Part shown: positions 49,634-58,657 of the stretch, in pieces
Layout: every line of letters starts with the position of its first letter
Numbering within the stretch: the stretch's first letter is position 1
Assembly: GCF_021010565.1 (NCBI RefSeq)
Contig: NZ_JAJNAY010000001.1
Location: 3,080,001-3,144,000 of the forward strand
Origin: Chryseobacterium turcicum
GTDB taxonomy: Bacteria; Bacteroidota; Bacteroidia; Flavobacteriales; Weeksellaceae
Reading direction: 5' to 3'
Length of the DNA stretch: 64,000 bases
The notes under the pieces: generated by a model
What the model was told of the DNA's origin: nothing
Seen by the model: the letters and a program-made list of their open reading frames with translations, nothing else
Databases searched by the model: none
Program-made: the position numbers and the translations under genes

Positions 49634-52279
49634 ATGGCAAGATTTCTATTTTTGTTTTTATTTTTTCTAACGACTCATAGTGTTTTTGCACAAAAAGATA
49701 AAGAACATTGGTTTGCACCTATGATGAGTCGAAATTCTTTGGTGGCGACCAACAACCGACAGGCTTTGTATTTTTCAACAGATTCTGCAACACCATTCCC
49801 GGTCACTATTTACAGCAACAATACAGCTATAGGAACCGTTACTATCAGCAACGGAAATCCGGGTGTTTTTACAGTTCCTGTAGATTTAATAATTGCTTAC
49901 CAACAGTCTGAAGTATTCAAAGTAACCACAAGAGGTTTACATGCAAAGGCAGATATTCCCTTCATGGCTGACTTAAGAGTTTCGGATGTGGGACATGGAG
50001 AAATCATCACTTCTAAAGGAAAGTCAGGAATAGGAAATAAGTTCTATGCAGTATATGCTCCTATCACAAATACAAGTACGAGTACAAACAGCACTCATAA
50101 TTTCACCTGTGGCATTTTGGCTACAGAAGATAATACTGTAGTTACTGTGTCTGGCTATAGCTCAACTGTACATTTTTCAAACGGAACGACAGGAGTAACC
50201 AACCCCACTCTTACTTTCACCCTCAATAAAGGGCAATCTTATATTATAGAGGGACGCTCGAATATCACAGCAAATAGAGCCGGATTTATCGGTGCTAAAA
50301 TAGTCTCTACCAAACCCATTTCTTTAAATAACGGCAACTTCGTTGGGCAATATTCTCTACCGAACAATACAATTTTTGATGGGCCAGATATCACCATAGA
50401 CCAATCAGTTCCCGTAGAACGTTTAGGCAACGAATATATTCTTGTAAAAGGAATGGGAAAGATTGCCAAAGAAACAGAAGGTGCTATTATAGTAGCAACT
50501 GAAGACAACACCCAAATTTTTATTAATAACAATACAATTGCGGTTGCTACTTTAAACGAGGGCCAATTTTATAGAGTTACCGCAACCAACTATATCAATC
50601 AGGGAAACAATCACTATAATATGTACATCAAAACCAGTAAAAAAGTGTATGTATATCATCTCGTTGCAGGGCTTGAGGCAAGTAATGCTACCGGCAGTTT
50701 TAATTTTGTACCACCTATAGGATGCATTCAATCAAAAAAAATTGATGAAATCCCTAAAGTAGATGACCTTCCTCGAGTAAGCAGTGCTTTTCCTTTACCT
50801 CTATTGAATATGAAGCTAAATATTCTCACCCAGACTGGTGCCAATTTAACAGTAAATGGGGTAACTCCAACTCTACTTGAAGGGCCTTATACAGTAGCCG
50901 GAAACCCGAATTGGGTCACTTATTCATTAACCGAAATATCTGGAAATGTGAAAATTAATTCTGATAAACCTGTAAGTGCAGAAGTAATTGGGGGAAGTTT
51001 ATTTTTAGGATATAGCGGTTATTATGTAGAAGATGCCTCGTGCCAACATGAATCTACCAAAACAATGAATGTATGTGATAACAATCAGATCATTATCCCT
51101 GAATTTACGCTCTCTACCCAACTGTATGTTCCAAGTTCTGTAATCATTACAACTCCTCCTCAAAACGGAACTGCAACCGTTAATCCTACAACAGGAGTAA
51201 TCAATTATATATCTACCCCAGGATATGTTGGCACAGACACCATTGTATATAGGTTCTGTGGTAACAACCCCGTGTCTACAGATTGTGAACAAGTGACACT
51301 AACACTCAATATGGTAGAAAGCCCTATTGTAACTAATGCTGTATTGAGAACATGCTTCTTAGAAAGTAATATAGCGACCGGTCAATTTAACCTTACTTTG
51401 GCTACTGTTTCTACACAATTAGGTATAATAAAAAAATATTACCCCTCCGATACAGATGCTGTAAACGGAACCAATGAAATTTTAATTCCAGATAATTATG
51501 TTGCACCAAACGGTGTGGTATACGTAAAAGTAATCAATGCAAACGGTTGTTATAAAATTTCAAAAATTACTCTTGTTGTTTTCCCACCTACTCAATCATT
51601 GATATTAGTAGATAAAATCATCTGTATAGAAGATAAAACAACATTAGATGCAGGTCCTGGTTTTGACGGTTATCAATGGAGTACAGGTGCAACCACACAA
51701 ACAATATCTGATGTTACTGTAGGTACCTATTGGGTAAGACTAAAAACAGGAGAATGCTGGACAAAGCAGAATGTAAAAGTATATTCTTCAGAGCAGCCTG
51801 TCATTACAAACGTAGATATTACAACCAATACAGTAACTGTATATGCAACAGGAGGAACTCCGCCATACAAATACTCTATCGATAACACCAACTGGCAAGA
51901 TGCTAATATTTTTACAAATGTGCCTAGAGGAAGCGAAATTATTTATCTAAAAGATGCATATGATTGTAATCCTATAACCGTGGAAATTACAATTCCTAAT
52001 ATCATCAACGCAATTACCCCAAATAATGACGGAATCAATGACTTATTAGATTACAGTGCATTAGCGCATAAAGAAAATCTTAAATTTTCTGTGTTTGATA
52101 GATATGGTTTAAAGGTTTTTGATTCCCATAAAAACACAGGTTATACATGGGATGGAAGTTATAACGGACGAAAAATAACTACCGGAACTTATTGGTATTA
52201 CTTAAGCTGGACAGAATCTAAATTTAAAAAGACTGAGGTGAAATATTCAGGTTGGGTTTTGGTAAAAAACAGACCATAA
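49634..52279 (+). CDS. Large T9SS cargo protein with IgGFc-binding-like domain, type B sorting domain
   Basis: An 881-residue exported protein with signal MARFLFLFLFFLTTHSVFAQ. The region about 25-470 resembles the IgGFc-binding N-terminal domain (TSKGKSGIGNKFYAVYAP, ATEDNTVVTVSGY, TFTLNKGQSYIIEG, SVPVERLGNEYILVKGMG). Next come a cadherin/Big-like module (ATVNPTTGVINYISTPGYVGTDTIVYRFCG) and short SprB-like repeats. The last 90 residues are a gliding-motility-associated C-terminal (T9SS type B) domain starting NAITPNNDGINDLLDYS. Probably surface-exposed or secreted. Paralogue at 54575. Confidence 0.85.
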   Translation: MARFLFLFLFFLTTHSVFAQKDKEHWFAPMMSRNSLVATNNRQALYFSTDSATPFPVTIYSNNTAIGTVTISNGNPGVFTVPVDLIIAYQQSEVFKVTTRGLHAKADIPFMADLRVSDVGHGEIITSKGKSGIGNKFYAVYAPITNTSTSTNSTHNFTCGILATEDNTVVTVSGYSSTVHFSNGTTGVTNPTLTFTLNKGQSYIIEGRSNITANRAGFIGAKIVSTKPISLNNGNFVGQYSLPNNTIFDGPDITIDQSVPVERLGNEYILVKGMGKIAKETEGAIIVATEDNTQIFINNNTIAVATLNEGQFYRVTATNYINQGNNHYNMYIKTSKKVYVYHLVAGLEASNATGSFNFVPPIGCIQSKKIDEIPKVDDLPRVSSAFPLPLLNMKLNILTQTGANLTVNGVTPTLLEGPYTVAGNPNWVTYSLTEISGNVKINSDKPVSAEVIGGSLFLGYSGYYVEDASCQHESTKTMNVCDNNQIIIPEFTLSTQLYVPSSVIITTPPQNGTATVNPTTGVINYISTPGYVGTDTIVYRFCGNNPVSTDCEQVTLTLNMVESPIVTNAVLRTCFLESNIATGQFNLTLATVSTQLGIIKKYYPSDTDAVNGTNEILIPDNYVAPNGVVYVKVINANGCYKISKITLVVFPPTQSLILVDKIICIEDKTTLDAGPGFDGYQWSTGATTQTISDVTVGTYWVRLKTGECWTKQNVKVYSSEQPVITNVDITTNTVTVYATGGTPPYKYSIDNTNWQDANIFTNVPRGSEIIYLKDAYDCNPITVEITIPNIINAITPNNDGINDLLDYSALAHKENLKFSVFDRYGLKVFDSHKNTGYTWDGSYNGRKITTGTYWYYLSWTESKFKKTEVKYSGWVLVKNRP

Positions 52280-52697
52280 TCTTTAGAGCTTTTTCTAAAT
52301 TTTATCGAAATATTTATTCTAGTTCACAACTTTACCCTTGACTTTTTTTAAACTCTTCTGAATCTATTTTTCACTTCCAATTTTTGATTTAACCTACTAA
52401 ATCTTTAAGCACGAAGTAAAAAACCTATCTCAAAAGAGTTTAAAAAGAATGTCTATAAAATTTAAAAAATTTCTTAGAGCTTATTTAAATAAAAATAATT
52501 TATCTCGTAGATTTTGCTAATTAAGCTGATTAATTTCTCTGTTTTTAATCTGCTAAACCTGTACAATCTGCGAGAATTATATAAAAGCTGGCTAAAAAAA
52601 ATCAAAAGCCAATCATACAGAATTTAAATTAATAAAACTTAAACAGGTTCTTAATAACTCAACTTTTTTTTCTTATTTAAAATAAAACTATAAAAAA
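52280..52697. other. Intergenic region with one palindromic repeat
   Basis: AT-rich. Contains CGCAGATT-type inverted arms at 52503-52513 and 52565-52575. A segment near 52361-52395 (CTATTTTTCAC then ATTTTTGAT) has a similar counterpart upstream of the next large gene near 54432-54460. No -7 box or ORF recognised. Confidence 0.5.
52503..52575. repeat. Palindromic intergenic element with CGCAGATT arms, copy 2
   Basis: Arms TCTCGTAGATT (52503-52513) and AATCTGCGAGA (52565-52575), 11 bases with one mismatch, around a 51-base centre rich in TTAAGCTGATTAA-type words. Same arm family as 32257-32319. Confidence 0.6.
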
Positions 52698-54260
52698 ATG
52701 AAAAAGACTTTACTTTCTTGCTTCGCCATCATTGCAGTCGCTGCAAACGCACAAATTTCGGTTGTAGAGGGATTCGAATCCACTACATTTCCTCCTACGG
52801 GATGGTCTTATCCTGCAGTAGGTGCCTTCTCAAGAACAACCACAGCGGGATATCCATGTACAGGTTCTGCTGCGGCATGGAAAAAATTGAGCGGAACTAT
52901 CGCATCTACCATGACCTCATATTTAATGTACTCAAGCAATGGTTCTAATGGAAATGCTATAGCTGTTAACTTCAATTATTCTGCAAAAAAATCAAGCAGT
53001 GTATATGTCACCAATGGAAATATGCTTGTTGAATATTCTGTAAACGGTGGCAATACATGGAATATCTTAGGAAATCAGGTAGATTTTATATCTGAAACCA
53101 ATTGTACGGCATTTACCGCAACTATTCCGTCAGGAGCCGTTCCCTTAGACTCTGATTTTCGTTTCAGGATTACCGGAACTAAAACTACTCCCCCTACAGG
53201 AACCGCCGATTGGTATTTAACGGTTGATGACATTACTCTTACTCAAGCAGCAACATGTTATATGCCAAACAATATTACAGCTTCTACAGTCACAACCAAT
53301 ACAGCAACTATCGATTGGGTTGCACCTTCTTTTGCACCAGCCAATGGATACGAATATTACTACTCATTAAATAGTACACCTCCTCTAAGCACTACTGCTC
53401 CCTCAGGAGTATCTGCTGTAACAACTGCTAATCTATCATCATTACAGCCAAGCTCTACGTATAATGTTTGGGTGCGTTCCGTATGTAGTGCGACCGATAA
53501 AAGCCCATGGTCTGCATTAGGAAATTTCACAACAGACTGTGCACCTATATCTTCTCTTTTTGAAAATTTTGACAGCTATATAACTGGTAATATTGTTCCT
53601 AAATGCTGGAATCGTATTATGGGAGCACAAGCAGGAGCACAAACAATAACAAACTCTAACACTTCTTCGGGCAGCAGAAGTATTTCTATGACCTCTTCTA
53701 GTGCAGTTAATTATTCAATTGTTGTATTACCCGAATTCAATAATGTGAATGCAGGAACCCATCAGCTAAGAATGAAAACCAAAGTCACAACAGGAACAGG
53801 GTCGCTGGATATTGGATATGTAACAAACCCTACCAATGCTTCGTCATTTGTAAATATACAAACCATAACTCCCGATACAAATTACACTGATTATACCGTA
53901 GTTATCCCTACATCAGTTCCTTCAACTGCAAGATTAGCAATAAGAAATAATGGAACTACAACCAGGTCTCATTTTTGGGACGATATTTATTGGGAAGCAT
54001 CTTCTGCACTTTCTACCCATGATGTTTCTTCTAATCCAAAATTTAAAGTATATCCAAACCCTTTTACAAATGTTGTCAATCTATCAGATGTAGAGAATAT
54101 AAAATCAATCATTATTACCACTGCTTCCGGACAAATGGTAAAAGAAATTTATAAAATCACAAAAGAAATAACGTTGTCTGATTTGAACGTTGGATTATAC
54201 ATTTTCACTGTAAAATATAATAATGGAGAGAAGCAACATCTTAAAATACTCAAAAAGTAG
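52698..54260 (+). CDS. Secreted T9SS type A protein with choice-of-anchor J and fibronectin III domains
   Basis: A 520-residue exported protein with signal MKKTLLSCFAIIAVAANAQ. A choice-of-anchor J/MAM-like beta-sandwich covers about 20-180 (VEGFESTTFPPTGWSYPAV; DWYLTVDDITL), a fibronectin type III domain about 185-280 (ASTVTTNTATIDWVAPS; YNVWVRSVC), a second sandwich about 290-430 (FENFDSY; SHFWDDIYWEA), and a type A T9SS sorting domain at the end (FKVYPNPFTNVVNLSDVENI). No catalytic domain is present, so an adhesive or carbohydrate-binding role is likely. Confidence 0.88.
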   Translation: MKKTLLSCFAIIAVAANAQISVVEGFESTTFPPTGWSYPAVGAFSRTTTAGYPCTGSAAAWKKLSGTIASTMTSYLMYSSNGSNGNAIAVNFNYSAKKSSSVYVTNGNMLVEYSVNGGNTWNILGNQVDFISETNCTAFTATIPSGAVPLDSDFRFRITGTKTTPPTGTADWYLTVDDITLTQAATCYMPNNITASTVTTNTATIDWVAPSFAPANGYEYYYSLNSTPPLSTTAPSGVSAVTTANLSSLQPSSTYNVWVRSVCSATDKSPWSALGNFTTDCAPISSLFENFDSYITGNIVPKCWNRIMGAQAGAQTITNSNTSSGSRSISMTSSSAVNYSIVVLPEFNNVNAGTHQLRMKTKVTTGTGSLDIGYVTNPTNASSFVNIQTITPDTNYTDYTVVIPTSVPSTARLAIRNNGTTTRSHFWDDIYWEASSALSTHDVSSNPKFKVYPNPFTNVVNLSDVENIKSIIITTASGQMVKEIYKITKEITLSDLNVGLYIFTVKYNNGEKQHLKILKK

Positions 54261-54574
54261 AGTTGAGTTAGAGAAACTTTAAAAATAAAGAGTTATCACA
54301 TACCTGCACTACAATATCTAAAGCCTATTTATAAAATAATAACAACAAAATATTAAGAATTTGTTTAAAATTTCAGCTAAATATTTATTTTGATGCTCAA
54401 CTTTATTTTGGGTTCTTTATTAAATTATTTTGAGCCTATTTTTCACTCCATATTTTTGATTGAGCCCCCGTTACATCAAAAATACATTTCAAAGTAATAA
54501 TGAAACAATACTCATAAAATTTAAACAATCTCTAAACATAAATAGGCTTTATTCATAAAAAATGATTACTAATT
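54261..54574. other. Intergenic region, no clear feature
   Basis: AT-rich stretch between two T9SS cargo genes. The word CTATTTTTCACTCC followed by ATTTTTGATTGAGCC (about 54432-54466) echoes the region after the first paralogue. No hairpin terminator or -7 box is convincing. Confidence 0.4.
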
Positions 54575-57385
54575 ATGAGAAAATATCTACTTATACTGCT
54601 TATCCTGGTTTCTGTGGCAAATAACTTGTCAGCACAAAAAGATTCAGAACATTGGATTGCGCCTTATTATCATTCAATATTCCACTCTCACACGCAAGCA
54701 TTATATCTGTCTACAGATTCTGTAACTCCTTTTTTGGTAACAATATACAGTAATAATGCGGTATTGGGAACAGTTACAATCAGTAGAGGCAACCCAAAAA
54801 CTTTTTCAGTTCCTGGTACAGCAATCTCAGCAAATTTGCCAGCACAGGCTTTTACACCTATCAATAAAGGCTTGTATATAAACGCCAGCAAACCATTTTT
54901 TTGCACCTTGAGAATGGTAAGTAGTGAAGCGCATGCTGAGATTCTTACCAGTAAAGGAAAAGCAGGAATAGGCAAAGAGTTTTATGTAGCCTCTACCCCT
55001 TCCTCTAATATAACGAATAACTTTACTGCAGGTGTGATGGCAACAGAGGACAATACGACGATAACTGCAACCTGGAATGGGGCTATCACCTTTTTTGGAA
55101 CTACTACAACGGGAACAACACAAACTTTCATCTTAAATAAAGGTCAATCTTTTATCTTTGCCGGAAATGCCGGAAATAATGCACCTTTTATGGGAGCTAA
55201 GATTGTTGCAGACAAACCTATCACCCTTACAAATGGAAATGTTAATGGTAATTTTGCGAATAATACTTCCGGGGGATCAGATTCTATTTTAGATCAAGCG
55301 GTACCAACAGAAAGATTAGGAAATACTTTTGCAATGGTAAGAACCCGGTCTACCGCTGCTGATTTGGAAGGAGGAATAATCATTGCTACTGAAGATGACA
55401 CAAAAATTTATCTTAATGGGGCAACATCTCCTATAGCTACGCTTAACCAAGGCAAATGGTATAGAATTTTAGGAAATCAGTATATTGCACAAGGTACTGC
55501 AGGGCATGCCAACATGCTCATTACTACATCAAAAAATGCTTATTTATATCAATTAGTTTCCGTTAATAACCAAAGTGCAACTTGTGGCTTTAATTATACC
55601 CCACCATTAAGTTGTTTTTTACCTAGAAAAATTGATGAGATTGGCAAAATCAACGAAATGCCTCTTGGCTCTAATGGTACAAGTACAATACCTAATGGCG
55701 TACTGATTAAACTTAATATTTTAACGGAGGCTGGAGCAACTGTATTTGTAAATGGAGCACCGCCTGCTTCCACAGCGGGGCCGTATCCTCTTACAGGAAA
55801 TACAGCTTGGGTTACTTATGGTATTGAAGGCGTTACCGGTAATCTTACTATTGAATCAGACAAAGCAGTAACCGCCGGTATTAATGGAGGATATAATACA
55901 TCAGGATACGGTGGGTATTTTGCAGGATTTTCATCGGTTCCTGTCATTTCAAAACAAACAGGAGAATGCGCACCTGGAATTATTTTAGAACTTGATCCAG
56001 GATACGATTCATACCAATGGTATTTGAACGGAGTGCTTATCACTGGTGCAACATCTAATACCTATGCTCCATTAGTAGGAGGAAATTATACCGTAAGAGT
56101 AACGATGGGAACTTGCACGCCAGTAGTAACACTAGCTTATAAAGTTTTTTCGTGTTTAAAGGAAAGTACAAAAACCGATGAAACTTGCGGTACCAAAATC
56201 ATACAGCCTACATTTACATCTTCTACACAAACTTTAGTTGCCAATACGGTAAAAATCATCACTCCCCCTACTCATGGAACAGCAATTATAAATGCAAACG
56301 GAACCATTACATACACGCCAACCCCAGGATATTCAGGTTCAGATGTTATAGTTTATAAATTCTGTGGGAATGCACCTGAGTTTATAGATTGCGAGCAAGT
56401 AACCCATACCATAAACATTGTACCTCTTATTCCAAAAGAATCAACAATTACCGCTTGTCAATATGATACTGATTCCACTGCATTATTTAATCTTACAACG
56501 GCAAATGTGATTGACTACACCTCTCCTTACACTAAAAAGTACTACGCTACTTTGAATGATTTGAATACTAATAATAACGAAATTGCTGACCCTACAAAAT
56601 ACGCTTCAGCAGAAGGATATGTTTATGTTAAAATAACAGCAGAAGGAGGATGTATAGCAACAGCAAAAATTAAATTGGTTACAATTCCTATCAAAAAATC
56701 GTCCATACTCGTAGACAAATATATTTGTATTGATGCCACAACATCTCTTGATGCAGGCCTAGGATATGACAGTTACCAATGGAATACAGGAGCAACAACC
56801 TCATCTATTCAAGGAGTTCCGGTAGGAGAATATTCGGTGATACTTGCACAAAATGGATGTTTCCTAAAACAAACAGTACATGTAAAAAAAGTTCAAGATC
56901 CGGTAATTACTTCAATTGAAATTACAAACAATAGCGCACTTGTAATGGTAAGTGGCGGAACTCCACCTTTTCAATACGCAATAGACGGAACGACTACATG
57001 GCAAGATTCTAATGTATTCACAAACCTATCAAGAGGTCAACATACTTTCTATATAAAAGATAATTATAACTGTACCCCAATCTTAGTAGAAGTAACCATA
57101 CCCAATTTAATCAACGCCATTACTCCCAACGGTGATCACGTAAATGATTTTATTGATTATAGCCAACTGGCTTATAAAGAGAATCTTTCATTTGTTATCT
57201 ACGACAGATATGGTAACAAAATTTTTACAGGAGATAAGTTTAACAACTATCGATGGGATGGTAAAGGATCTGGCAAAAAAATATCTACCGATACTTACTG
57301 GTATCATATTAATTGGAATGAGCCCAATGCCGCAAAAACTCCCATAAAGTACACAGGCTGGATACTCGTTAAAAATAGAGAATAA
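54575..57385 (+). CDS. Large T9SS cargo protein with IgGFc-binding-like domain, second paralogue
   Basis: A 936-residue paralogue of the 49634 protein with the same order of parts: signal (YLLILLILVSVANNLSAQ), IgGFc-binding-like region (TSKGKAGIGKEFYVAS, ATEDNTTITATWNG, FILNKGQSFIFAG, AVPTERLGNTFAMVRT), then an added Ig-like insert (PGYDSYQWYLNGVLITGATSN) at about 470-525 that the first copy lacks here, a Big-like module (GTITYTPTPGYSGSDVIVYKFCG) and the type B sorting domain (NAITPNGDHVNDFIDYS). Surface or secreted. A terminator follows at 57443. Confidence 0.87.
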   Translation: MRKYLLILLILVSVANNLSAQKDSEHWIAPYYHSIFHSHTQALYLSTDSVTPFLVTIYSNNAVLGTVTISRGNPKTFSVPGTAISANLPAQAFTPINKGLYINASKPFFCTLRMVSSEAHAEILTSKGKAGIGKEFYVASTPSSNITNNFTAGVMATEDNTTITATWNGAITFFGTTTTGTTQTFILNKGQSFIFAGNAGNNAPFMGAKIVADKPITLTNGNVNGNFANNTSGGSDSILDQAVPTERLGNTFAMVRTRSTAADLEGGIIIATEDDTKIYLNGATSPIATLNQGKWYRILGNQYIAQGTAGHANMLITTSKNAYLYQLVSVNNQSATCGFNYTPPLSCFLPRKIDEIGKINEMPLGSNGTSTIPNGVLIKLNILTEAGATVFVNGAPPASTAGPYPLTGNTAWVTYGIEGVTGNLTIESDKAVTAGINGGYNTSGYGGYFAGFSSVPVISKQTGECAPGIILELDPGYDSYQWYLNGVLITGATSNTYAPLVGGNYTVRVTMGTCTPVVTLAYKVFSCLKESTKTDETCGTKIIQPTFTSSTQTLVANTVKIITPPTHGTAIINANGTITYTPTPGYSGSDVIVYKFCGNAPEFIDCEQVTHTINIVPLIPKESTITACQYDTDSTALFNLTTANVIDYTSPYTKKYYATLNDLNTNNNEIADPTKYASAEGYVYVKITAEGGCIATAKIKLVTIPIKKSSILVDKYICIDATTSLDAGLGYDSYQWNTGATTSSIQGVPVGEYSVILAQNGCFLKQTVHVKKVQDPVITSIEITNNSALVMVSGGTPPFQYAIDGTTTWQDSNVFTNLSRGQHTFYIKDNYNCTPILVEVTIPNLINAITPNGDHVNDFIDYSQLAYKENLSFVIYDRYGNKIFTGDKFNNYRWDGKGSGKKISTDTYWYHINWNEPNAAKTPIKYTGWILVKNRE

Positions 57386-57442
57386 ATAAACTCATACAGT
57401 GGTTAGAATTAGGAAAAAACTAATGAGAATATTATTTATTTT

Positions 57443-57472
57443 GAGCTGTCTTAAAAAGACAGCTCTTTTTTT
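57443..57472 (+). terminator. Terminator of the 54575 gene
   Basis: A ten-base perfect stem (GAGCTGTCTT paired with AAGACAGCTC) with loop AAA and seven Ts after it. Confidence 0.93.
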
Positions 57473-57569
57473 ATATTTCATTCATAATCAAACCATTTCT
57501 TAGCGAAATATTATCTTTCTTGTATAAACTCTAAGACGTAGTCTAATTTGACAGAGGTTTTTGTTTTAT

Positions 57570-58223
57570 TTAGAATTGCATTTCAGGAATTTCTCCTTCA
57601 ATGATTAAATCGGCTTCTGTAGATTTAATGATGTGTTCTACCGAAACTCCCGGTGCTCTTTCAACAAGTTTGAATCCTGCTGGAGTAACATCTAAAACGG
57701 CTAGTTCAGTAACTATTTTTTTCACACAGTTAATTCCGGTTAGAGGAAGTGTGCATTTTTTTAGAATTTTACTTTCTCCAGCTTTGTTGACGTGCATCAT
57801 CGCAACAATAATATTTTCAGCAGAAGCTACCAAATCCATTGCGCCTCCCATTCCTTTTACCATTTTTCCTGGGATTTTCCAGTTGGCGATGTCTCCGTTT
57901 TCTGAAACTTCCATTGCTCCAAGGATGGTTAAGTCTACTTTTTGACTTCTAATCATCCCAAAACTGAATGCTGAATCGAAAAATGAGCCACCATCAAGAA
58001 TGGTAATCGTCTGTTTTCCGGCATTGATAATGTCTGCATCTTCTTCGCCTTCAAAAGGAAATGGACCCATTCCTAAAACTCCGTTTTCGCTTTGAAACTC
58101 TACTGAAAGATTATCAGGAACGTAATTGGCAACCAATGTTGGAATTCCAATTCCTAAGTTTACATAATATCCGTCTTTTACTTCTTTTGAAATTCTTTGT
58201 GCAATTTGTTCTTTAGTTAGCAT
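57570..58223 (-). CDS. scoB: 3-oxoacid CoA-transferase subunit B
   Basis: A 217-residue beta subunit of succinyl-CoA:3-oxoacid CoA-transferase or a related acetoacetate CoA-transferase. The catalytic Glu is E46 in the conserved SENGVLG motif; GIPTLVANYVP and GGAMDLV are also family signatures. It activates acetoacetate or similar acids by moving CoA from a donor. The alpha subunit is encoded at 60609 on the same strand, with an ABC exporter gene on the opposite strand between them, an unusual arrangement. Confidence 0.93.
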   Translation of the reverse strand: MLTKEQIAQRISKEVKDGYYVNLGIGIPTLVANYVPDNLSVEFQSENGVLGMGPFPFEGEEDADIINAGKQTITILDGGSFFDSAFSFGMIRSQKVDLTILGAMEVSENGDIANWKIPGKMVKGMGGAMDLVASAENIIVAMMHVNKAGESKILKKCTLPLTGINCVKKIVTELAVLDVTPAGFKLVERAPGVSVEHIIKSTEADLIIEGEIPEMQF

Positions 58224-58341
58224 AGCATAATCTTATCCAGCCAAATTAGCCATTTTTTCAGAATTACGAAAACACTTTCTTTCTTATCAGGCTAAATTAA
58301 ATTTATACATTTATGGCGATTTATTTTATTCCACGCAGAAT

Positions 58342-58377
58342 ACACAGATATTCTCAATCATCTGCGAATATCTGTGT
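58342..58377. repeat. Palindrome ACACAGATATTC / GAATATCTGTGT
   Basis: Perfect 12-base inverted arms with a 12-base loop. The surrounding CACGCAGAATACACAGAT and ATCTGCGAATATCTGTG words relate it to the CGCAGATT palindrome family seen at 32257 and 52503. Confidence 0.7.
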
Positions 58378-58441
58378 GATTAGTTGGAGTTTTACATCCA
58401 TTTTTTACCACGAAAGCACAAGTTTTATTTATGAAATTGTT

Positions 58442-58481
58442 AAACCATTAAAGTTTTATTAAGGAGTTTAGAATAATTAAG
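58442..58481. repeat. Dispersed TTAAG-phased repeat, copy 3
   Basis: AAACCATTAAAGTTTTATTAAG, then GGAGTTTAGAATAATTAAG; shares the CCATTAA...ATTAAGGAGTT order with the copies at 28467 and 32148. Confidence 0.55.
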
Positions 58482-58630
58482 TTGAGCTTCGCTTTAAGTA
58501 TTTTTATTAAATAAAATCTTTGATTTTTCGTTTAAAAAATCTTAAAATTTTAATATTCCTAAAGGTTGAAAAATTAATCTGTTTAACTTACTTTCTTACC
58601 CTATGATAAATTTTACTTCGCAAATTGTCG

Positions 58631-58638
58631 TAAATTTG
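58631..58638 (+). promoter_or_regulatory. -7 promoter box of the second ABC exporter gene
   Basis: TAAATTTG matches TAnnTTTG, 19 bases before the ATG. Confidence 0.4.
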
Positions 58639-58657
58639 TGGGCTTTTAATTTTACAA

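Larger units (their letters stand above)
58224..58657. other. Intergenic region with repeats and a -7 box
   Basis: Divergent region between scoB (minus) and the ABC exporter (plus). It holds a 12-base palindrome (58342-58377), a TTAAG-phased repeat (58442-58481) and a -7-like TAAATTTG at 58631-58638, 19 bases before the exporter ATG. No ORF seen. Confidence 0.55.
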
